Origin: Tanypteryx hageni
Lineage: Eukaryota; Arthropoda; Insecta; Odonata; Petaluridae
Length of the DNA: 64,000 nucleotides
Reading direction: 5' to 3'
Assembly: GCA_028673005.1 (NCBI GenBank)
Contig: CM054118.1
Location: forward strand, 64,227,401-64,291,400
The notes beneath the pieces are model-generated. The model was not told the origin of the DNA. It saw only the letters and a list, made by a program, of their open reading frames with translations, and did not search any database. The translations under genes and the position numbers were made by a program. This document shows, one piece after another, positions 25,800 through 37,967 of this stretch (positions are counted from its first letter, which is position 1; the number at the start of each line of letters is the position of its first letter).

Positions 25800-25931
25800 C
25801 ATGGTGCTGCTCCGGATCGCTCTCATGGTGATGCAGCATGGACAGCTGATGCAGGATCTGCAGCTGGTGCCTATGCACGTGGTGCGGGTGGAGGATGCAA
25901 TCCAAGACGCTACAGTTCAACATCTCGAATA
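25800..25931 (-). CDS. Candidate internal exon of an unidentified gene
   Basis: The minus strand has a 132 bp open segment between an acceptor (gcccgacacaag at 25932-25943) and a strong donor (catg|gtgagtgg, GT at 25798-25799). It opens and closes in phase 1, giving 43 full codons plus two split ones. The peptide starts FEMLNCSVLDCILHPHH and ends SDPEQHH; it is leucine- and histidine-rich, with HHVHRHQLQ and LSMLHHHE. GC-rich third positions contrast with the AT-rich surroundings. I do not recognise the family. The plus strand is also open here, so antisense coding cannot be excluded, but it lacks comparable splice sites. Neighbouring exons on the 3' side are not visible; family A occupies DNA beyond 25410. 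Confidence 0.45.
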
Positions 25932-25989
25932 CTTGTGTCGGGCAGAAGCGCGAAACGTGAAAGAGCCTTCCGGGTTTGACCTTTGTTTT

Positions 25990-27560
25990 CCTCGCGAAGA
26001 TTCGGGATTCGAATCTTTTCGAGGACAGAGTCGCGGGTAGAGGCTCTTGAGGGGGATTGGGGGGTGGGGTGGGGTGGGGGAGAGAGGGATGCCTCCCTCC
26101 GTGAGGTTACCCCAGCCTTAAGATATGTTGTCGAAGAAATCGAGAGTATCTTCTCTTTCTCTCTCTACTCTTCCTTTCCTTTTTCTCTCCCTCCTTCACT
26201 ATGCTATCCTCCTCCTGCCACTCCTACGCGCCCACTGGCACGGGATCGCGTGTCGTAACGTGTTCTCAAACGATATACCATTTCATGCAATGTGGCAACT
26301 GCTAGCACCGTCCAGGAGGAGAATATTCTTTTTACGAGTAGCGTTATTAAGATAGTAAAAGCTTTGCTCTTAAGTCCTCTTCGAGTTCACATGCGCTCTC
26401 GTTAAACGGGAGAAATGAGGAATTCCCTCTTCCACCCTTCGACCGCCACCACACTCTCCCGGGTTAGAAAGCTTCCTCCCCTCTTGCTCTCTTTTTTGGC
26501 TGTCGCGCCTCCCCTCTCCCGCCTCTGCCCGCCGAATAAATGGTCCGAGGATTTGTTTTGTTTCCTTACCAGCGGGTGGTTGCGGCGACGCGCGACGAAT
26601 AGTATTTCCGGGACGATGGCCAAATTAGCACTCAGTCGGTTAGTCTTTAGATCTGTTGGATCCTTCTTTTGATAGAACAAATCCTAAAGATGCACCATCC
26701 GAGAAGGGACTACAACTGGGGCCGACTGAAAAGGCGCCGGGGGGGAAAATAAACAAAATTTTACACACTCGTCGAATCCTCTGGGAGGGGCGTGGTAAAA
26801 AGTCGTGGGATTTCCGTCGCTCACAAAAAAAAAACCGAAGATTTTGATTCGAAGGGAGGGAGGAGCCGGTCACCGGAAAACCAGAAGCCGCTCTCAGGTT
26901 CAACGGACGCAGAGAATATGATAACTTCTCACCGTTCGATGAAATCCTGGGCCGATGTAGCGCGCATTCGCGAAGAAACACGAATTACACACTCGGGGAA
27001 GAAAAACCGTTAATCGGTTCCTTTTCCTCAAACGGCACACCGGTCACCTAATGGAATGAGCCGAGCTCCTCGCGAACGCGTAGGCGTATAAGAGTGTTAT
27101 AACAGGTCGTTTGCAGCGTCTGCCAGTTATGTTTCCAATGAGGGACGGATCCACCTTCCACAAGAGGAGACCCTGCACTGCATCACGCGGAAACTCCAAT
27201 CTCGCGCGACGTCGGTATAACCCGGCAAACGACGTCGCTTCGGGGCGTCGACGCTCGATTGGCACCCTCCGCTCTTTCCCCTGCCGGCGTCGGCCGTTGA
27301 AATCTCTGATGTATTCGTTCGTGTGCGAATGCGTTTGACGGTGTTTGCGTCCTCTATCTATGGCTCCACCGCTGGAACTGAGAGGAGGCCAAGCTTCGCG
27401 CTCTCTCTCTCTCTCTCCCTATCTCTCTCCCGCCCTCCCCTCCACTCTCTCCCCTTCGAATCCCCAATATGCTCCCTCTCGCCACCCCACCTCTCCCTAT
27501 TGCTCCGAACGGTCTCTGCTTACGCGAGCTGAGACAAGAGCCCGGGTCTCCCAGGAGGGG
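25990..27560. promoter_or_regulatory. CpG-rich region, possible promoter side of the minus-strand exon
   Basis: About 1.5 kb of CpG-rich DNA (for example around 26590, 27050-27300), unlike its flanks, with CT-rich tracts at 26150-26220 and 27400-27500. It lies directly upstream, in the minus-strand sense, of the exon at 25800-25931. Many overlapping open frames on both strands are expected from the low AT content. No TATA box or defined transcription start was recognised. The role is inference from composition and position. Confidence 0.35.
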
Positions 27561-27905
27561 ATAAATAGATGTCATCTTCTGGGGCTGTGTTGAATCCAGA
27601 CATTGTTGACTGGTAGAGAAAATGAAAAATTCGGGGGTATTTGAAAAATAAACATTAGTTTGACGTTTGAACGACATAAATAGTTGTTAATTACGTTTAT
27701 AAAAATATCGCATTAAATTCAAATCACATTATAGCAGGTAATATATAATTATAAATCTTACATGGACTTACATGGACTTCATCAGTCTCACTAGCACTAG
27801 AAAAGTCTTTGGAACTTAAATATCAAGCAAATTATTAATTCAAATGTATATAATATATGCAGTATAACTTAAAAGAATTGAGTATATGATTGGATTGTAA
27901 ACGCT

Positions 27906-28289
27906 TTAAATTAACCTGAGTCGCCTTTGTTTTTTCTTAGCGTATGTGTCGATAACTTCATCTATTAATGTAGTTGGCAACTCATTATGTCCCTCAATGC
28001 CAATTTTCATACAGTCCTGCAGAGTTTTCTGAGCATTCTATTTCTTAACTTCGACAAGTTTATTCATTGTTCTAAATGAGCGTTCAGCACTCGCAGTAGA
28101 CACCAGAATGCAACATAGCTTAACACACAAAATCTTCAGTTCCGCATATCCAATATTGGTTTTTAAAATTAATTCCAGAAGGTTCTTCTTATTGTCTTCT
28201 CATTCAGCTTCGGTTACGTACTTAAATGAACGAATATCATTCCACAATGCTTTCGTTTTGTGATTGGTCGAAAACAACACGATGTCGAG
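27906..28289 (-). pseudogene. hAT transposase C-terminal domain, inactivated
   Basis: The minus strand reads LDIVLFSTNHKTKALWNDI..., then KILCVKLCCILV followed by STASAERSFRTMNKL, and ends near the codons for TYAKKKQRRLRLI and a stop at 27906-27908. STASAERSFS/R is the signature of the hAT C-terminal dimerisation domain, as in transposases and in ZMYM-type proteins derived from them. Two in-frame stops (after YVTEAE and after VEVKK) and a frame break near 28289 show it is dead. The N-terminal zinc finger and catalytic core are not recognised upstream. The relic could have mobilised hAT MITEs such as the one at 38347-38933, but that is speculation. Confidence 0.8.
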
Positions 28290-30527
28290 CAATCGTCATC
28301 ATATTCTCTATTTAAGGGATCAATAACATTTCTTAATCTCTACCATAAATATTTTGAAGAATTTGTTTGTTTGTACATTTATAACGCAACAACGACAAAA
28401 CGTAGAATAAATAAGAAGGTGTCATTTTAACCGCAATAAAAATATAAGCAAAATGGAAGGGGTTTTAAAGCAATTTGAACTACATTTTTTATTTTTTAAA
28501 TGTTTTTCTCTTTAAATTTTCCCATTTAAATAACACGGGAATGAGCGTATTGTTGGATTAACAATCTACGTAAGAAACCTTTATAAACAATACCTAACAT
28601 TAACTAAAAGAAATAATATATATCTAATATAAACTAAAGTAGGGAAGAAAGAAACAGTAAGGTTATTCAAAGAAGGACAATCACAAAAAACCTATAAATC
28701 TGGCTAATTATTTCAAAAGGTAAGTGAAAAACATTTTTAATGTGCAATTTTAAATGATTTCGTTCTCTAAAAACTTTTGTATATATTCTGTATATTATCT
28801 ATACTTAATAGACAGCGAAATAGGTTTCTCATTAACATTGAAAATTAATAAGATGAAAGATATCTCAGAAGGTACAATAAGAAAACTTCTATAACAATTC
28901 TTTAATTTAGACCAAAATTTATAATCGTTAGATCTTCCTTCATTGAACATCAATATGTACATTTTGCTTTCCTTTCAATTGAACATTTATATGCATCAAT
29001 TAAGTCAATTAAACTTATTACATTAAAACAACACTTTCAATGTCGTACTAACATACTTTTTATCGCCTAAATGTATTTCAAAGTCCGGGAATTCATTTTG
29101 TTTCGTAGGTTTGACTTTAAAATATTCACGTGACAAATTAGACCCACAAAATCAGCCTTTGAATGGGATAACGTATGGATAACCTAAATTTGAATATATC
29201 ATCAAATGTGTTTCCACCGGTTGCATCCATAAAGCTTGCAATTTCTGCTGAAGTTTTAATGCTTATAATATCATGCAGTTTCTTCCACTGGAACTTCATT
29301 CGAGTAAAATAACGATATTTTAAAAGCGATTCCATCGATTTTTTATTATGACTACTTGATAAAAAATAGTCGTCAAATTTATCGATATGGATTTATGTCA
29401 ATAAAAAAATGTCCTCATGAAAAAATCAGTTAAATTCAAACGGAATGTTGGAAATTGTTTTCACCGCCGGAGGACCTCGGCTCTTAAGGCATCGTAATGA
29501 TACTTCTCGCCGTAAATTTTATGCTATCGGCAATACTTGCAATCTCGTTTTTTTTTATCAATCCCAAAGAACTTCACTTCGATAAAAACAACGCTGCATT
29601 GTTAAAATTTTAGTAATTATTTTTTGCAGTAAGCCAAAGCATAAATGAAAAATGACTGGAAAGTTACATTCTTTTAATTTGGTAGATAATAACCTCTGTA
29701 AAGGAAGTTCCGCGTGTTTTCATTTAATAAATTGCGTGTAACCAATGCTGTTTCAGTAGATCAAAAATAATTTGACATGGAATAAAAAAATCACTATCAA
29801 TTATTTATTTACTTTGCAAAACCGAACGGAATATACAATTTTTTCAAACATCAAATTATATGATAAATAAATGTTCTCGAAAATGCATCTATGATCTCAT
29901 GAGCACTATTTCTCGACAATATTACCCACAATATGCTTCGATGGTTTATGCGTTTGCATACCCTCGACTATTACCCCCAGAGTATCGCTGTGAGTCATTT
30001 GAATGCTTTCTTCTTATCCGACGACTTCTTTACTCTTTCTCCCTTCTCTATTTTTCTCTTTCCTCCCTTTACAGCTGCAAGATTTCACATAGCGTATGAC
30101 ACATTACATGCTTTCGAACCTAGTTTAACCAAGCGTAGCCATTATAGGATTATAATCTATGTTTAAAATGAATCATTACTCTCCTCGTCATGTCACTTCT
30201 CTTTACTTGCAAGCGATATTTATTCAACAACAGATCACCGCTATATATTTTATCACTTTTCAGGTATCTGGTAGACAGCAGGCACTTATTGTTATCGATA
30301 TTACTTGACGGCTTTGCCAGTCCCAGAAAACATTGGATCAAAAACCGCTAACCTTTATCTTAAAAAAAAACTGGAAAATTTCTTCTTCCCGTCAGCCATA
30401 TGATATAAACAGAAAATACACCGCACCAACGCGAGTAATGTATAAATGTATAAACAAGTTAGGAAAGTGTACAGTATATCACAAATAGGCGCGTTTTCTG
30501 CGATGGAGTATTTGAAACTAAACGACA
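28290..30527. other. AT-rich intergenic apart from the coding-like segment
   Basis: Apart from 29063-29335 I see no motif, array or element border. Confidence 0.4.
29063..29335 (-). pseudogene. Unrecognised coding-like segments, frame broken
   Basis: Two consecutive minus-strand segments have protein-like composition. The first (29335-29138) contains FQWKKLHDIISIKTSAEIAS and ATGGNTFDDIFKF. The second, in another frame (about 29150-29025), contains SREYFKVKPTKQNEFPDFE and IHLGDKKYVSTTLKVLF followed by a stop. They could be two exons of a host gene or one decayed frame with a shift near 29150. I recognise no family and no strong splice site between them. It may belong with the hAT relic on the same strand, but no transposase motif supports that. 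Confidence 0.3.
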
Positions 30528-31672
30528 TACCGTATTTCGCTGTATATAAGACGCACTCCAGCTTTTTAGAAGATTTTTCAGGAAAAAAGCATTTTGGTTC
30601 ACCAAGGCATTTAGGAATGGCCACGTCGTGTATCATTTCCAGCCGTGATTAAGCCCGTATCTGGCAACCTTTGTAGGAAATATTCCGTGGTAACAGTTAA
30701 ATATAACGTTTTAGATAAACACCATTCTTAAAATAAATAGGGATGACCCAAAACGTAAATAATTGCTTGGAGAAATGTGCCCTGCGTGAACTTGGCAGTC
30801 GTATTAATCAAAGCTGTCGCAGTGCGCCGCACACGTCGCACGTATAGACACCCTTTACCGATACTATTTACTTAAACTTTAGTTCAAGAAGATATTTTAA
30901 TACACTGGGTTAAATAATAAATGGAATGCATATATAATAACGATACGTACGCTCAACCAGTCCTTTTTCTTTTGCAACTCTTTTTACCTCGTACATAACG
31001 ATTTTGATCGAAACAGCAATACCAAACCTCCTCCTCCTCCTCCTTCCTACATCACTTCCTCCTCTAGTTGTGGCCATTTAAGACCAACCTTACGAAGACG
31101 ATGTTTCTCTTATTCCATCAACTTCAGTTTTTCCTCGTTTTCTCCATTCACGAATGATTTTTTTCTGTGGGAGGTGGCCCGAAATGACGTGCTGCTGCTC
31201 GGTTTCCGGCCTGAAGCTTATAACTAATAGCGTTGGCACATATTTTCACTTTTGTAGCCATTATGATCTTAATACACGTAACGTTATTTATGACATCTAC
31301 ACAAATTTTACTGTTCCGTGATATTAATCGCGCTATTCAACGGGCTCGTTAGGAACTAAAACATCGCAAACGCGCCGAAATTGTAATCACTGTGAGCGGA
31401 CATGCATTAAAGCGTAATAATGAAATTGCGTCCTCGGAATTCACGTATTACTTTATATATTAACAAATTGTTCACAATTAATTATTAATAATTTATATTT
31501 TATTGTTTTTGCGGTGAATGACTGCCAATTATTTCATTTTGGCAATGAGTTTGCTTGTAAGTGTCAGTATTGAGTACAATAATAATCTTACCTTCGGCGT
31601 ATAAGTTGCAGGCTGATTTTGGGATATTTTTTCTGGGAAAAAAGTGCGTCTTATATGCCAAGAAATACGGTA
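30528..31672. mobile_element. Foldback element with taccgtatttc termini
   Basis: The left end reads taccgtatttc, then gctgt, then atataagacgcact. The right end, reverse-complemented, reads taccgtatttc, then ttggc, then atataagacgcact. That is 26 of 30 matches, and both continue into A/T-rich stretches with 'cagg/ccag..aaaaa'. The body is about 1.15 kb without a transposase frame, and includes a (CCT)n run near 31028-31045. Termini of this 'accgtattt..tataagacgcac' kind are widespread in animal DNA transposons; I do not assign the superfamily. Confidence 0.75.
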
Positions 31673-31779
31673 ATTTGAACAAACGCACGCCATAACACAA
31701 CTAATCACCACGAACCGATTATGTCTCTCTGTCTACTATAAATTTCTTCTCTTCTCCCTAAGTGAGTGCATTAATAGAC

Positions 31780-32751
31780 ATGCTTGCGTAATTTTAATGA
31801 CTAAATATTGCAAAACGATATATCAAAAATGATACCGGGAAATATTACATTTTAATTACCCATCTATTTTCCAATCAGTTTAGCTAAACAAATAATAGAA
31901 AATTATTTAAAACATACCTCACGAGTCACTAATTTGTGGTAACATGCCCGAGCTACGGGCGAGCCGGAGCGCAAAAGTTTTGGAGGCGCTATCCCGATTA
32001 TTTATCGATGCATTATTTGCAAGTGAATAAATATTGGATACCAATTTATATCGAAGAGCAGGCTAGAATCTTGATGGCATTCCTTTGAATTTTTCATCAT
32101 CAATAACCTTTACAGAGAGATGCATAAATTGACTTGTACTTTGTAAATATATAAACAAACATTAACGGAGGGGGGCGCTAGAGTGCTATCTCGCCCGGGG
32201 CACCAAAATTCCTCGGGTCGCCCCTGCATTTACATTAATGTTCTTTTCTTCGTCGTAGATAATCCATTTCCTTCCGCTCACAACATTCTGCCAGCACAAG
32301 TATTGATATTATACCTATTATCGTAATTATAGCAGATATTATTTACTGCAGTTACTGCGAAATTGTTTTCGTTGACAACAATCAAATAGTATCCATGCAA
32401 GAATTTTTATAAATCCAAAACGAATTAACACATTTTTGTTTGATTTTCTTGATAAAGGTTACTCCTATGATGACAAGTATATTGCAAGAAATATTTTATT
32501 TAACTAGTTCTACAATTTCTGTTTGAAGACTTTTTCAGCGACAAATATCTTACGAGATGTGAGGGAAAGTTCGTTTTTTTTTTGTTTCCAGTAAAGTGGC
32601 ACTCTTGATTAAATTATGTGAACCATTTATGCCGTTTTCTTTTTGTCTTCGGCAATAAGTCTTAAATGCCAATTATCATGAAAATCTGTTCGGCATAAGC
32701 CGAGAACGAATATGCGTACGGACGGACGGAGAGAACGAAGCAAAGAGGCGC
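31780..32751 (-). mobile_element. Family D element, copy 3, split by family C
   Basis: Minus-strand order from 32751: gcctctttgcttcgttctct, ccgtccgtccgtacgcat, 'taagatattt', gttgtcaacgaaaacaat (near 32365-32382), and 'atggattatctacgacgaag'. It then stops at about 32229, where family C begins. It resumes left of family C with 'gtatgttttaaataatt' (31893-31920) and related sequence down to about 31780. The D-derived blocks on both sides are in the order seen in copy 2, which proves the later insertion, although about 60 bp of D is missing at the junction. Confidence 0.7.
31946..32228 (+). mobile_element. Family C element, copy 2, nested in family D
   Basis: It runs from cccgagctacgggcgagccg to cgcccggggcaccaaaattc and ctcgggtcgcccctgc. 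The interior 'ataaatattggatacc', 'aatttatatcga.ga.cag' and aaacaaacattaacggaggg blocks are almost identical to 47569-47844. The ends are GC-rich and roughly inverted (ggcggct/ggcgcc type). There is no coding capacity. Confidence 0.8.
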
Positions 32752-32759
32752 TTACGCTG

Positions 32760-35049
32760 GAAACGAAACGCACCTGAAAAAAAAGTGCATTAAAAAAATC
32801 CATCACTTCATGAATATTTGGTTTGTGATTGCATCCGTTTTAGAGTGGCGTCTTCAGAAGTTTACTGCCCATTCTATTCCATCATTGCTTTCACCAAGTT
32901 GACTCGGAGGAGAACCCAATTATCATAGTATAAGTCTGGAATCCCTTTACTTCTTGATTGAATCAAGGACCGACATATTTACCTTCAGGTTGGAACTGTA
33001 GATGTTCCTTGTGCGCATAAAAAATATATACAGAAATTTCACTAAATTCATGTTCAGCCAAACTGTACTAAATATAATTAAAGCATAATTTTTCTAAAAT
33101 GTAGGCTCCAAAGAATTCAAATGAGCGAATAAAATTATTTATTTCTGGGTCGACGCATCTATTAACCCACCCTTACCTTTTACCCAGTTTAACGACTGGA
33201 CTTTAAAAATTTATGAACATATTTATTTACTATGCAAAATTCAGTCTTGATTTATAGTGATCCGTGTAGGTACTTTCAACCATTCCACCATGGGTTTCTA
33301 TTCTCTCCTATTCTATTTACGCTAACTGGATCAAGCGCCCTAACAATGAGTCAAGAGAATATTATGGTCACATGGTTCCTCCAGGATTAATACAATAAAC
33401 TTTCCTTTTTATCCCTTGGCTCTCGGCGACAACGAAGTCCATTCTTTCCTGTCTCCATGTCTTTTACATCCTGATACCCGTTTCTCCACACAATGCCCTG
33501 AATAGTAGATAGAAAACCTTTCTTTTAGATGCCCTTTTTCTCATTCAAAATCTACTTCCTCATTCAGAAACACACTTGGTATCGCCCATTCAACAAAGTA
33601 AACGACTTTTAAAATTTGAATAAGATTTTTTCATCACTTCCCACATTGCCTCATTTCCACCGAACTTATCTTTCATACCAAACCAGACATACCCTCGATT
33701 AGTTCGCTGTTTTTTCACTGAAATTTCATTTTGGTGGTTAGAGCTATGAGGAGTTGCGGTGCACTTGTTCTTTTTCCGGATCGAGCGATGTACATAAATA
33801 TCTATGCACCGAGTCTCGTTTCAAAAGGTCATATCTCAATCTCTTTAGCAGATCGCGTCGGCCCGTCATTCTGTCCATCTTCATCTTGTATTTCATGAAC
33901 CGATTGAATGATGTTCATGAGAATTGGTATACTAAACGTATTTTAGTCCACATTCACCAATTAAAACATTCGCTTTTCATATTGGCCTAAATGAACAAAA
34001 AGTCTCCTAAAAAGTCATAAAATAAATTGTAGATGCATTTTACATCTTTTTTATTAATTTTTTTATCGTAAGAATAGCCATTTTCGAGAGACTGCTACAG
34101 GGATATAAATTCCCCGTCTCTAGCTTGTAGATTGTTGAGCATGGGGGGGTACAGTCCACCCGAGTAATACGAATTTCGGAATTCGATGAATTGCACATCA
34201 TATTGAGAAATAAATTACTTTAACATCTACGTGAAATGACTCTTCAACGACATACACCAATGAGAGTGGCCAAATCGCAAAGAACGTATTTAGAAACTCT
34301 TTGTAGCGCAACACGAAGTACAACCTTCTATTTCTAATTTATAGACCTTAAAATTTCCACACGCCAAATTCTGCTATTTTATTTTCTTCGTTAGACAAAG
34401 AATCGAAACCTATTAGAATTAATATATAAAGGGGCAAAAAAATGAGTCGCACTTCCTACTTAAGTTTTTTCGCTAGAAAGTTGTTCAATTATCCTCCAGG
34501 CAAGTAGTAGCTTTCCAAAAAACCATTGCGATAACCTTTATTCTGAACCGAAAGATGATTAATGTATACTTTGAAATTTGTAGTACCTAAAATGGCGTAG
34601 AAGAAAAAAGAGGGAGAAAGAGATAACTGATCAGACTCAGAGCGAAAGCAGTTTCCCGAACGAATGGGAAATAAAAGAGAGCTAGGGAGACGGAGACAGA
34701 ATGCCGATACCGAGTTGGAGTCGAAAGAAGTATTCATTTAATGGTTTCCAACGTTCCCGCTGTTATGCGAAAGGGTGTGGTAATGGTTATAGTTTTTGCG
34801 CACTTTCCTTCGACGTTTCCAAGGTCTTCTCGATTTAAAACGTAAGTTATACGAACAGGGTTGCAGAGTGGAGAATACCGAGAAATTGTAAATTAATTTT
34901 TTTTAATAAATAAGACAAGCGAAAAATTTTTATTGTAGGAACGATAAAATCTTGATTAGGCGTACAATTTTTATGAAATACCGTCGCTTGCTCTCAATTG
35001 ACAACGTTTTTCTGGAAAGCAGTTTGCTTATACTAACAGTTTATGAGAG

Positions 35050-35050
<1 letters not shown>
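32760..35050. other. Intergenic, no gene seen
   Basis: AT-rich. Short open frames such as 33754-33990 and 34489-34737 carry no motif and no splice context. Confidence 0.5.

Positions 35051-35122
<72 letters not shown>
35051..35122. repeat. (TA)n-(GT)n microsatellite
   Basis: About 33 bp of TA repeats followed by about 39 bp of GT repeats, directly abutting family F copy 1. Confidence 0.95.
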
Positions 35123-35123
<1 letters not shown>

Positions 35124-35285
35124 ACTCTCTCTGTCGCTGAAGAAGAACTTAAGCCGTATTTCTATGTGCGTTTATACGTCTTTTACTTCGACACCCCAAG
35201 CAGATCGCCAACTTGGTAAGTGCCCACTGGGCTCCCTCCAACACCTTGTTGCCACCGTCGTTACTACCTTTCCTTTTCCTCAAGA
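35123..35285 (+). mobile_element. Family F element, copy 1, flanked by microsatellites
   Basis: The order ctctctgtcgctgaagaag, 'cgtcttttacttcgacacccc', 'gatcgccaact', gtgcccactgggctccc, caacaccttgttg and cctttccttttcc matches the minus strand of 37968-38230. A TA microsatellite follows in both copies. The 'ctgaagaag...gccgta' stretch corresponds to a ctgaagaagg...ccgaaag block in copy 2. No protein is encoded. Confidence 0.75.
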
Positions 35286-35293
35286 TTATATAT

Positions 35294-35384
<91 letters not shown>
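35286..35384. repeat. (TA)n microsatellite, about 100 bp
   Basis: Almost pure TA with a few C interruptions (for example tacatacat at 35296). It is cruciform-prone and forms the tail of family F copy 1. Confidence 0.95.
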
Positions 35385-35385
<1 letters not shown>

Positions 35386-36775
35386 CAAAATGATTGGAGT
35401 CATTGCAAACGTAATGTGAACCTATTCAGAAAGAAAAGGCGAGATTAAAAAAATGCCTCGCAGGAACGTAAAATTGAAAAGATCGAAAATTATGACAGAC
35501 TTTTCTAGAATAAGAGAAAACGATAATTTGATCAAGAGATCTCAACGACCGCGATTGTAGCTAACGCCACTGGCCACGCCGCATTCCTTGCATAATGGCA
35601 GCTGCTGCACCGTCACGGGAATTCATTCACGGTGAAAGGTTATTCCTTCCCCTCCGGAGAGAAATGACAATCCGACACGTGTAATTTAAAGATTTCACTC
35701 AGCGCCTCTATATCAAAGTGATTACGCAATCCTTTCGGGACGCCTGAGGTCTCCACATACGAAGAGAGTGTGAAATGCGCCACGAGTGAGAGGATGGGAA
35801 AAAACAGATCGGGATATAGTGCGTTTCTACATAATAGATCTCACATTTAAATAATTGGATTACACGTACATGCATATTGGAATAGGTGCCAGATAACAGA
35901 ACGATCAGGAACTCATTTTCCCCGTGATGTTATGCGGGTAAAATAAATATGCATTCCTTCCAAAAATTGGCGGACTATGTATGTACGACAATACGAAAAT
36001 AAGTTGAATTGACTGACATAATTAAAACGAGGGACGCACTTAAAATTAAAAGAATAATTAATAACGGAAGGAAATTACAACCCAAGAAATGGTAAAAAAG
36101 GCAATTCAAAAGTTTACAACGCCACTTTTCAACCAATAAATATTGCTAAATATGTGAACTCACTAATAAAAGCGGTTCACTTTAAAACCCATGGCGCAAT
36201 CTCTTGAAACATTTCTATTCAAAAGGGCTTTAACATCGGCATATTACTTTCTGATGCGATTTTAAAATGCATTATTACAGCTGAAGGAGATCGCCAAATT
36301 TAAAATTGCATAATGATATGGTCACTCAATAGCGCATTAAAAATGTAAATTATGGAGGATAAATGTGTTTCGCGGTGAAAAGTGGAAATATTCTACAGGA
36401 TAGTTATAATGAAATAAGACATGAAAACAGTACGGAAGGTTATTTGTGGAAATTGATAAAATGCCGGAGGATAGATTAAAAATGTCAATTGAAGTCCTGC
36501 TGACGGAGGCTATCACACTAAAGTTAACTAAGATCTCAAAAGCACAAATGTCGTAACATTCAAGAGCGAATATTCACCATTTTTCATTTGTAGATAGTTT
36601 TCACTTATTTATTTTCCTTTCAAAAGAATTAAATCCATGAAAATTAAAGTCTATATATCATTTAAACAAAAATTGTATTGTCATAAATCTTTTCTTATCA
36701 AGTTTTCACCTTACATATCCACGCTATGACATCCGAAGAACATTAAATGCTACGACACCGCTGGGCTGTCTAGTG
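35385..36775. other. Intergenic, no gene seen
   Basis: No recognised element, motif or exon-like frame. Confidence 0.5.
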
Positions 36776-36875
36776 CAAGGGTGGCCAAGCTATGTCTCGC
36801 GTGCCGCATGCGGCTCTTCTTTGTTCCAAGTGCGGCTCGCAATTCACGCGCCGCACTTTTAATTTAAGATGGCAA
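36776..36875 (+). mobile_element. hAT-like element terminus
   Basis: caagggtggccaagc followed by 'tcgcgtgccgcatgcggctc' and agtgcggctcgc resembles one end of hAT elements of the CAGGGGTGGCCAA type, whose ends carry GCGGCTC repeats. The matching right end was not found, so the extent is unknown. Confidence 0.45.
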
Positions 36876-37689
36876 GTAGAAATATTGCTTACAAAAATAC
36901 ATGCAATGGGGCTCAATATGCGTCGGCTAGACAAACATTCGAAGTATCTTGTACATATTAAAATAATACATGTTCCTTACCTTACTCTTATCTATAATAC
37001 AGGCTATGTTTACTATTTATTCATACAAATTGCATTCCACTCATATGACGGGGACATGGTATTTATTTCAGTTCTCGCAATTCGTTGACCAAATTTTGAA
37101 GATCTTACTAGCACAACGGAAACACAAAAAGTGCCAATTTCAATTAGAAGACAGCCTAGATAAAAACATCTCATATATACATATAATAATCACTGTTGGT
37201 TGGTGATCATTTACTGCAGCGCCATTCCTAAGGCGTGTAAGAAATGCAAACGAATACACGACCGCTAATATTTTAGTTAGCATTTTGTTTTGTTTACGTT
37301 GACGACGAAAGAACTCGTTAAGTAGCTTTTTTAATTCACACAATTTAGGTTAATTTGTTTTAAGGTGATGATGGATATTGCATTGAAAAACGTAAATAGT
37401 GATCAATATTACCTTAGTTATTTAATGAAATTTCAACAGGTATTTACTCTATAGCGTAATTATTCACGATATCGGCAGTTTTATGCTTATACAGTTATCG
37501 AGAAAATATCGCCATACCTTCATGTCTTAATTTAAAGTTTTATTTTCTGCTTTAGATACATCAATAAAATTACAGCCATGAATTCCAATCACGATGCACT
37601 AAAATAATAGATGAAAAACAATAGAAAACGGTAAGAGATATTGGTTAGAAATTTTCCAGGAATGCTAGATTCTCATACTAAAAGTGATT

Positions 37690-37790
37690 GATAAAAAATA
37701 TTTGGAAACACGATCCGGGTTCGACTCCTGGGGATTATTTCCATTTCTCATAAGGTAACACGTAAAAATGGAATTTTAGACGTGCGGGCT
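37690..37790 (-). mobile_element. Family A 3'-unit fragment
   Basis: gatccgggttcgactcctgg, then 'ttatttccatttctcataagg', has the same order as 23925-23975 (cccgggttcgattccag, then cattcccatttaatttacatg). It is short and lacks the terminal hairpin. Confidence 0.55.
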
Positions 37791-37937
37791 TTTAATGTTT
37801 TGGAAATTACAATTAGAAAAACTGGCATCGATCACCCGATTTGAAATATTGAAAAAATTAATAGTCACTTATTCTATTAATCTTTTTCCGTTTTTTATTC
37901 ATTTGAACCCGTCATTTTTACGATCAACATACTAGTA

Positions 37938-37967
37938 TACACACACACACACACATATATATATATA
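37938..37967. repeat. (AC)n-(AT)n microsatellite
   Basis: A compound dinucleotide tract that forms the 3' tail of the minus-strand family F copy. Confidence 0.9.

Noticed and set aside
25675..26040. 121-codon plus-strand frame over the candidate exon
   Set aside because: The minus strand at the same place has matched splice sites and consistent phases; the plus frame has neither.
35086..35385. Open frames across TA and GT repeats
   Set aside because: Pure microsatellite translation (YIYIYI, VCVCVC).
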